This document shows, piece after piece, positions 58,422 to 64,000 of a stretch of 64,000 nucleotides of DNA (position 1 is its first letter; the number at the start of each line of letters is the position of its first letter). The notes beneath the pieces were generated by a model that saw only the letters and a list, made by a program, of their open reading frames with translations, did no database searches and had not been told where the DNA came from. The stretch comes from Ovoidimarina sp963698645 (GTDB lineage Bacteria; Pseudomonadota; Alphaproteobacteria; Rhodobacterales; Rhodobacteraceae), in assembly GCA_963698645.1 (NCBI GenBank), contig CAVORP010000001.1, positions 620,001-684,000 on the forward strand. The letters are read 5' to 3'. The position numbers and the translations under genes were made by a program.

Positions 58422-59820
58422 GCGCCCCCGGTCCAATCCGCGTTGAAACTTCCCTCCCGGTCAATCCGTTCGAACCCGTGCCGTCCAAAGATGTCCCGCT
58501 GCGCCTGGATCAGGTCGGTGGTGCCGCGCCCGGTCCGCATCGTGTCATGATAGGCCAGCGCGGCGGCCATCGCGGGCACCGCAACCCCCGACCCCATGGC
58601 GGACATCACCACGCGCCGAAGTGCCGGAATGTGATCGGTCAGGGCCTTGACGAAATAGGGCGCAAGGATCAGCAACCCATGGGGCAACCCCGCCCGCACT
58701 TCCTTTGCGATATCGTCCAGAAGCGCCGACCTGATGATGCACCCCGCCCGCCAGATCTCTGCAACCCTCGCGAGATCCAGCGACCAGTCGAAATGCTCCG
58801 ACGCCGCCGCCAGAAGCGACATGCCCTGCCCATAGGCGATGATCCGCGCGGCAAGAAGCGCGCTCTCCAGATCGGTGTCGAGAACCGGGTGCAACCTCCC
58901 CGGTGCCGAGGGCAATATTCCCTCCGCCTCGACGCGCACCTCTTTCATCGACGACCACGACCGCGCCGCCACCGCCGCCTCGATCGTCGTGGCCGATTGT
59001 CCCAGCTTCAACGCTTCGATCAGGGTCCAGCGCCCGGTGCCTTTCTGGCCCGCCCGGTCCAGAATGACATCCACCATGGGCTTGCCGGTATCGGGATCGG
59101 TCGCGGACAGGGCCTGTGCCGTGATTTCCACCAGATAGGACCGCAGCGGGCCGTCATTCCACTCTTCAAACACCTCGGCTATTTCCACGGGCCTGCGCCC
59201 GCCCTTGCGCAAGATCCCATAGGTCTCGGCGATCAGCTGCATATCGGCGTATTCGATCCCGTTATGCACCGTCTTGACGAAATGCCCCGCACCATCGGGG
59301 CCCAGATGGGCCGCGCAGGGCTCGCCCTGATACTGCGCAGCGATGGATTCGATGATGTCGCGGATCGGGGCATAGCTCTCTTCGGGCCCGCCCACCATGA
59401 TCGACGGTCCGTGCCGCGCGCCCTCTTCGCCGCCCGACACGCCCATACCGATGAAGTTGATGCCCTGATCGGCCAGCGCCGCCTCGCGCCGCCGCGTGTC
59501 GTTGAAATCGGCATTGCCCGCGTCGATAATCAGATCGCCCTTTTCCAGATGCTGAAGAAGGGCATCGATCGTCTGATCGACGGGGTCGCCCGCCGGGACC
59601 ATGAGGATCACCGCGCGCGGCCGGTCAAGCGCCGCCACAAAATCCTCCAAGATCCTCGCGCCGGGGTCAGCCGTTCTGCCAACGGACCGGCCCGCTCCAT
59701 GAAATCGCGCAATCGCGCCGCCGTCCGGTTGTGCACCGCCACCCGGTGTCCGTGATCCGCCATGTTCAGCGCCAGCGCCGCCCCCATGGTCCCCAGCCCC
59801 GTCAATCCGATGCGTGCCAT
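58418..59820 (-). CDS. gnd: 6-phosphogluconate dehydrogenase, decarboxylating (one apparent frameshift)
   Basis: Oxidises 6-phosphogluconate to ribulose 5-phosphate with NADP. The protein begins MARIGLTGLGTMGAALALNMA (Rossmann, GxGxMG), then VPAGDPVDQTIDALLQ, GMGVSGGEEGARHGPSIM and TVHNGIEYADMQLIAE (catalytic KxxxN context) and ends NADWTGGA. A single missing base near 59665 breaks the frame; adding it gives TPARGSLEDFVAALD and about 467 residues. The start at 59820 was chosen over 59844. Confidence 0.95.
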
Positions 59821-59969
59821 TGCGCCCTGCCCATCCTGCTGCATCAGCCCATCCTACGCCGGAACCCGCCTTGCGCAAGCCAACGCCCGTAACCTGTGCG
59901 AGAGTGCTGGATTTCCCCCGCATCTTGGCGCATGACAAGACACTCAGGCAGTAACGAGGACACCAAGGC

Positions 59970-60245
59970 ATGAGCCAAAAGATGGAAGAGATCGCCGATT
60001 CGATGGCGATACAGGCCCTCGACCTCGAGGAAGAGACGGGCGACGAAAAGGGAATACGGCTCATCGCGGATGCGCTGGCCTCCTCCTCTCCGACGATGGA
60101 GGAAACCTTTCTGACCGCGGTGCGGGTGCGCCGCGCCGAACGCCGGGCCCGCAGGCTGATCGCCTCGATGCGGGAAAACGCGGACAAGGCGAAAACAAAG
60201 GCAGAGGCGGAAACGGACAGCACGCCCGCCAAAACCGAGGACTGA
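59970..60245 (+). CDS. Small acidic/charged hypothetical protein (91 aa)
   Basis: A 91-residue, strongly charged, soluble protein: MSQKMEEIADSMAIQAL at the start and an Arg-rich middle (VRVRRAERRARRLI), then a Lys/Glu-rich tail (DKAKTKAEAETDSTPAK). It looks mostly helical. No family is recognised. It is divergent from gnd by 149 bases and ends 93 bases before deoC. Confidence 0.7.
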   Translation: MSQKMEEIADSMAIQALDLEEETGDEKGIRLIADALASSSPTMEETFLTAVRVRRAERRARRLIASMRENADKAKTKAEAETDSTPAKTED

Positions 60246-60338
60246 ACCGAGGTCAATATTTGACCAATTGGTCAATCTTGTATTTCAACGCCGTCCATGC
60301 AACGCTCACGCGTGTGATCCCAAGCATGAGTCCCTCCC

Positions 60339-61352
60339 GTGACTGACGCTGCCTCCAGAACCCGGACAGCCCTGTCCAAGACCCAAAACGCCCAGCTTCC
60401 GCAGGTCCATGAGCCGCGTAACGCGGGGATGGAGCTTGATCTGGACTGGGTCGCCCGGGTGCAGGCCAATACATCCGCCATCGAACGGCGCGCGGCCACC
60501 ATCGGGACCCGGCGCTCGGTCAAGAAGGATTATCAGGCCGCTTGGCTCTGCCGGGCGATCACCCTGATCGACCTGACCACGCTCTCGGGCGACGATACGC
60601 CGGGCCGCGTGCGGCGGCTCTGCGCCAAGGCCGCGAACCCCGTGCGACAGGATATCCTCGACGCGCTCGGCATGGGTCCCATCACCACCGGCGCGGTCTG
60701 TGTCTATCACGACATGGTGGAAACCGCGGTGGAGGCGCTCAAGGGCACCGGCATCCCGGTGGCCGCCGTCTCGACGGGCTTTCCCGCAGGTCTGTCGCCC
60801 TTTCATCTGCGCGTCGCGGAGATTGGCGAAAGCGTGAAAGCGGGCGCGGCCGAGATCGACATCGTGATCTCGCGCCGCCACGTCCTGACCCAGAACTGGC
60901 AGGCGCTTTACGACGAGATGCGCACCTTCCGCGCGGCCTGCGGCGATGCCCATGTCAAGGCGATCCTTGCCACGGGCGAATTGGGCAGCCTGCGCAACGT
61001 GGCCCGCGCAAGCCTGATCTGCATGATGGGAGGCGCCGATTTCATCAAGACCTCCACCGGCAAGGAAAGCGTGAACGCCACCCTGCCCGTGAGCCTTACC
61101 ATGATCCGTGCGATCCGCGATTACGAGGCGCGGACAGGCTTCAAGGTGGGCTACAAACCGGCGGGCGGCATTTCCAAGGCCAAGGACGCGCTGGTCTACA
61201 TGGCACTGATGAAGGACGAGCTTGGCAACCGCTGGCTCAAGCCCGACCTGTTCCGCTTCGGCGCCTCGTCCCTTCTGGGCGATATCGAACGCCAACTCGA
61301 ACACCACGTCACCGGGCGCTACTCCGCCGCGAACCGGCACGGGATAGGATGA
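60339..61352 (+). CDS. deoC: Deoxyribose-phosphate aldolase
   Basis: Splits 2-deoxyribose 5-phosphate into glyceraldehyde 3-phosphate and acetaldehyde. The 337-residue protein has VAAVSTGFPAG, AEIDIVISRRHVL and the Schiff-base lysine in GGADFIKTSTGKESV; the second Lys is in VGYKPAGGI. The reading starts at a GTG at 60339. It precedes a small membrane protein and an aldehyde dehydrogenase (acetaldehyde oxidation), which together form a coherent deoxynucleoside catabolic cluster. Confidence 0.94.
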   Translation: MTDAASRTRTALSKTQNAQLPQVHEPRNAGMELDLDWVARVQANTSAIERRAATIGTRRSVKKDYQAAWLCRAITLIDLTTLSGDDTPGRVRRLCAKAANPVRQDILDALGMGPITTGAVCVYHDMVETAVEALKGTGIPVAAVSTGFPAGLSPFHLRVAEIGESVKAGAAEIDIVISRRHVLTQNWQALYDEMRTFRAACGDAHVKAILATGELGSLRNVARASLICMMGGADFIKTSTGKESVNATLPVSLTMIRAIRDYEARTGFKVGYKPAGGISKAKDALVYMALMKDELGNRWLKPDLFRFGASSLLGDIERQLEHHVTGRYSAANRHGIG

Positions 61353-61355
61353 ATC

Positions 61356-61667
61356 ATGTCGATATTCTCTCCCGCATTCATTCTTCTCGTCATCCTGCTG
61401 GGTGTGATCTGCCTGATTGGCAACCCGAAGGTGAAGGCCGTCAAGCAAGCCGAAAGAGAGCTGAGTGCGGATGAATTGAAGATATTCCGGGAAAACTATT
61501 CACGAAAGGCACGCCGCGGTGATATGCCAAGCCGTTTCGAAGAGATTGCACGCGCCAGCGATGCGGTCACTCGCCTCTGGCTGATTTCTGTAGTTCTTCT
61601 TTTAGCCGCGCTTACGTGGATCATCCTTGCCGGGCACGGCCTCGGGCTTGTCCCAAAAAGTGAGTGA
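61356..61667 (+). CDS. Two-helix membrane protein between deoC and the ALDH gene
   Basis: A 103-residue protein with hydrophobic helices at about residues 5-22 (SPAFILLVILLGVICLIG) and 73-93 (LWLISVVLLLAALTWIILAG), and a charged middle (ERELSADELKIFRENYSRK). The ATG is 3 bases after the deoC stop and it ends 5 bases before the ALDH start, so it is part of the operon. No known family; function unknown. Confidence 0.8.
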   Translation: MSIFSPAFILLVILLGVICLIGNPKVKAVKQAERELSADELKIFRENYSRKARRGDMPSRFEEIARASDAVTRLWLISVVLLLAALTWIILAGHGLGLVPKSE

Positions 61668-61672
61668 AGTCA

Positions 61673-64000
61673 TGAACATCCCCGAGATTTTCGAGAGCCT
61701 CGACTACGGCCCCGCACCCGAGGATTCAGGTCTCGCCCGCGACTGGCTGGCGGCCCATGACAACCGCTTTGGCCTTTGGATCGGGGGCGCGTGGACGGCG
61801 CCGGGGAAGACCTTCGAAACCCGCAACCCGGCGACCACCGAAGTGCTTGCCAAGATCACGCAGGCCCGAAGATCCGATGTGGACGCCGCCGTCGCCGCCG
61901 CGCGCCGCGCATTCCCCGCGTGGTCCCGCAAATCCGGGCACGCCCGCGCCCGCGTCCTCTATGCCCTCGCCCGCCTGATCCAGAAGCAATCGCGCCTCTT
62001 CGCGGTGCTGGAAACCCTCGACAACGGCAAACCGATCCGGGAAAGCCGGGATATCGACATCCCGCTCGTCGCCCGGCATTTCTACTACCACGCCGGGATG
62101 GCGCAGTTGCAGGATAGCGAACTGGCGGGCCGCGCGCCCCTTGGCGTCTGCGGCCAGATCATCCCGTGGAACTTCCCGCTTCTGATGCTCGCGTGGAAGA
62201 TCGCGCCCGCCATCGCCATGGGCAATACCGTGGTGCTCAAGCCCGCCGAATACACCTCGCTCACCGCGCTTCTCTTCGCCGATCTCGCCCGGGAGGCAGG
62301 CGTGCCAAAGGGCGTGATCAACATCATCACCGGCGATGGCGACGTGGGCGAGGCGATCGTGACCCATCCCGATATCGACAAGATCGCGTTTACCGGCTCC
62401 ACCCCGGTGGGCCGCCATATCCGCCGCGCCACGGCCGGAACAGGCAAGTCCCTGACGCTCGAACTGGGCGGGAAATCCCCCTATATCGTCTTCGACGACG
62501 CTGATCTGGATTCCGCGGTCGAGGGTCTTGTCGATGCGATCTGGTTCAACCAGGGCCAGGTCTGTTGCGCGGGCTCGCGCCTTCTGGTGCAGGAAGGCGT
62601 GGCCAACCGCTTCTACGACAAGTTGCGCGCGCGGATGGACAAGCTTCGCCTCGGCGACCCGCTCGACAAATCCATCGACGTGGGCGCCGTCGTCGACCCT
62701 GCGCAGTTGCGCACCATTACCGATATGGTCACAGGCTCGGCGGGAGAGATCTATCACGCCAAGGTCCCGCTGCCCGAGGGCGGCTGCTACTATCCGCCGA
62801 CCCTGATCACCGGGCTGTCGCCATCCGACCGGCTGATGCAGGAAGAGATCTTTGGCCCGGTCCTCGTCGGCACCACCTTCCGCACGCCTGCTGAGGCCGT
62901 GGAGCTCGCCAACAACACCCGCTTCGGCCTTGCCGCGACGGTCTGGACCGAGAACGTGAACCTGTCCCTCGACATCGCGCCGAAACTGGCCGCCGGTGTC
63001 GTCTGGATCAATGCCACCAATCTGTTCGACGCCGCCGCGGGCTTTGGCGGTGTCCGGGAAAGCGGCTTCGGACGCGAAGGTGGCTGGGAAGGACTTCAGG
63101 CCTATACGAAACCATCGCGCAAGCCCAAACCCCTGAAACCCGCCGCCGCCGTGGCCGCCCCGAAAGACGCGACGCCGCCCGCGCTTGATCGCACCGCCAA
63201 GCTCTATGTCGGCGGCAAGCAGGCGCGGCCCGATGGCGGCTATTCCCGCGCCGTGTGGGGCCCGAAAGGCGCGCTTCTGGGCCATGCCTCGCTGGCCAAC
63301 CGGAAGGACCTGCGCAACGCCGTCGAAGCCGCTCGGGGAGCATCTGGCTGGAGCAAGAGCACCGGCCACCTGCGCGCGCAAATCCTCTATTACATGGGCG
63401 AGAACCTCGAGGCGCGGGCCACCGAATTCGCCGATCGCCTGCGCGCCATGACCGGCGCCTCCAAGGCAGCCGCCGAGACCGAAGTCGCAGCCAGCGTCGA
63501 CCGGCTGTTCACATGGGCCGCATGGGCCGACAAATACGACGGCGCGGCAAAGGGCGTTCCCCTGCGCGGCATCGCCCTTGCGATGAACGAACCCGTGGGC
63601 GTGATCGGGGCGTTCTGCTCCGACACCGCGCCCTTGCTCGGTCTGATCTCGGTCGTGGGTCCGGCCATGGCCATGGGCAACCGGATCATCGCCGTCGCAT
63701 CCGACCCCTACCCGCTTGCCGCCACGGATTTCTATCAGGTGCTCGACACCTCCGACGTTCCCGGCGGCGTGGTGAACATCCTCACCGGGTCACATGCGGA
63801 ACTCGCGCCACAGATGGCGGGCCACATGGATCTGGACGCGGTGTGGAGCTTCTCGTCGGCCGACCTCTCCCGCGTGATCGAAACCGAGGCGGCCGGGAAC
63901 CTCAAGCGCACATGGGTCAATTACGGGCGCGACTGGACCCCGGACGACCACGCCTTCCTGCAGGCCGCAACCGAGGTGAAGACGATCTGGGTGCCCTACG
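61673..64000 (+). CDS. ALDH16-type double aldehyde dehydrogenase (runs off the right edge)
   Basis: A fused aldehyde dehydrogenase; 776 codons are seen and the gene is open to the window end. The first domain (about 1-480) has NAD motif FTGSTPVGRHI, Glu in LELGGKSPYIV, catalytic Cys in NQGQVCCAGSR, and EEIFGPVL. The second (from about 505, LYVGGKQARPDGGYS) resembles an ALDH but has no ELGGK or catalytic Cys motif in the part seen, as in ALDH16 proteins, where the second domain is inactive. ALDH16 has been studied in a rhodobacteral (Loktanella). A deoC neighbour suggests acetaldehyde as substrate (inference). Start ATG at 61673; intact. Confidence 0.9.

Overview
The window is a GC-rich (about 65%) alphaproteobacterial chromosome segment, most likely from the Rhodobacteraceae (Roseobacter/Rhodobacter group). 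The reasons are: an F1-only ATP synthase operon (atpHAGDC without F0 genes), a class II B12-dependent ribonucleotide reductase, Rhodobacterales-type conserved unknowns (DUF1489, DUF2125, DUF2161, DUF3108), a CtrA-type box, and the deoC / fused-aldehyde-dehydrogenase cluster. Almost all of it looks like core chromosome. I see no insertion sequence, prophage, tRNA, rRNA or CRISPR array.

Layout. 1-700: groES-groEL (both edges reading leftward) behind a CIRCE operator. 850-4480: a PAS-GAF-GGDEF diguanylate cyclase, manganese pyrophosphatase and a HAD phosphatase. 4560-7500: MaoC hydratase, then the coupled ribF-ycgN-ltaE run. 7500-11120: an HCCA-isomerase-like protein, prs, and a Rieske-glutamate synthase fusion. 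11180-16040: atpHAGDC on the minus strand. 16250-21890: methyltransferase, gloB, clpA, an MFS transporter. 21890-24830: a MotA/TolQ-like plus MotB/OmpA-like pair. 24900-31110: chaC, DUF2125, a coupled hisC-tyrC-extensin run, DUF4399-methyltransferase, rpsD. 31300-35600: a Hint-domain protein with a CtrA box, nrdJ carrying an embedded XRE-type helix-turn-helix, DUF1489. 35670-45500: VOC-bicupin, malic enzyme-Pta fusion, prpE-CIA30, nadK, glyA, esterase, VOC protein. 45500-48465: the odd part of the window: a non-coding stretch with a possible small structured RNA, an iterated GC-rich motif and three DnaA-box-like 9-mers, then a 1.3-kb low-GC island with no recognisable gene. 48466-60250: lepA, an orphan ParB-like domain, phosphatase, sirtuin, PCu(A)C, rpmB, DUF2161, meaB, DUF3108, hrpB, gnd. 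60339-64000: deoC, a two-helix membrane protein and an ALDH16-type double aldehyde dehydrogenase that runs off the end.

Two general points affect every reading. First, about twenty genes, including essential ones (rpsD, lepA, nadK, clpA), are interrupted by single-base frameshifts. At most sites I examined, deleting one base from a short homopolymer (CCC, GGG, AAAAA) restores the exact family sequence and length; a few sites need one base added. I therefore treat them as sequence errors and report each gene as one feature with its reconstructed length. Second, gene order is compact, with many ATGA/GTGA overlaps that show translational coupling.

Functionally the window joins central carbon and propionate metabolism (maeB, prpE, meaB, gnd, deoC-ALDH), one-carbon and amino-acid metabolism (glyA, ltaE, hisC, tyrC), nucleotide supply (prs, nrdJ, nadK), energy (ATP synthase) and protein quality control (GroESL, ClpA).
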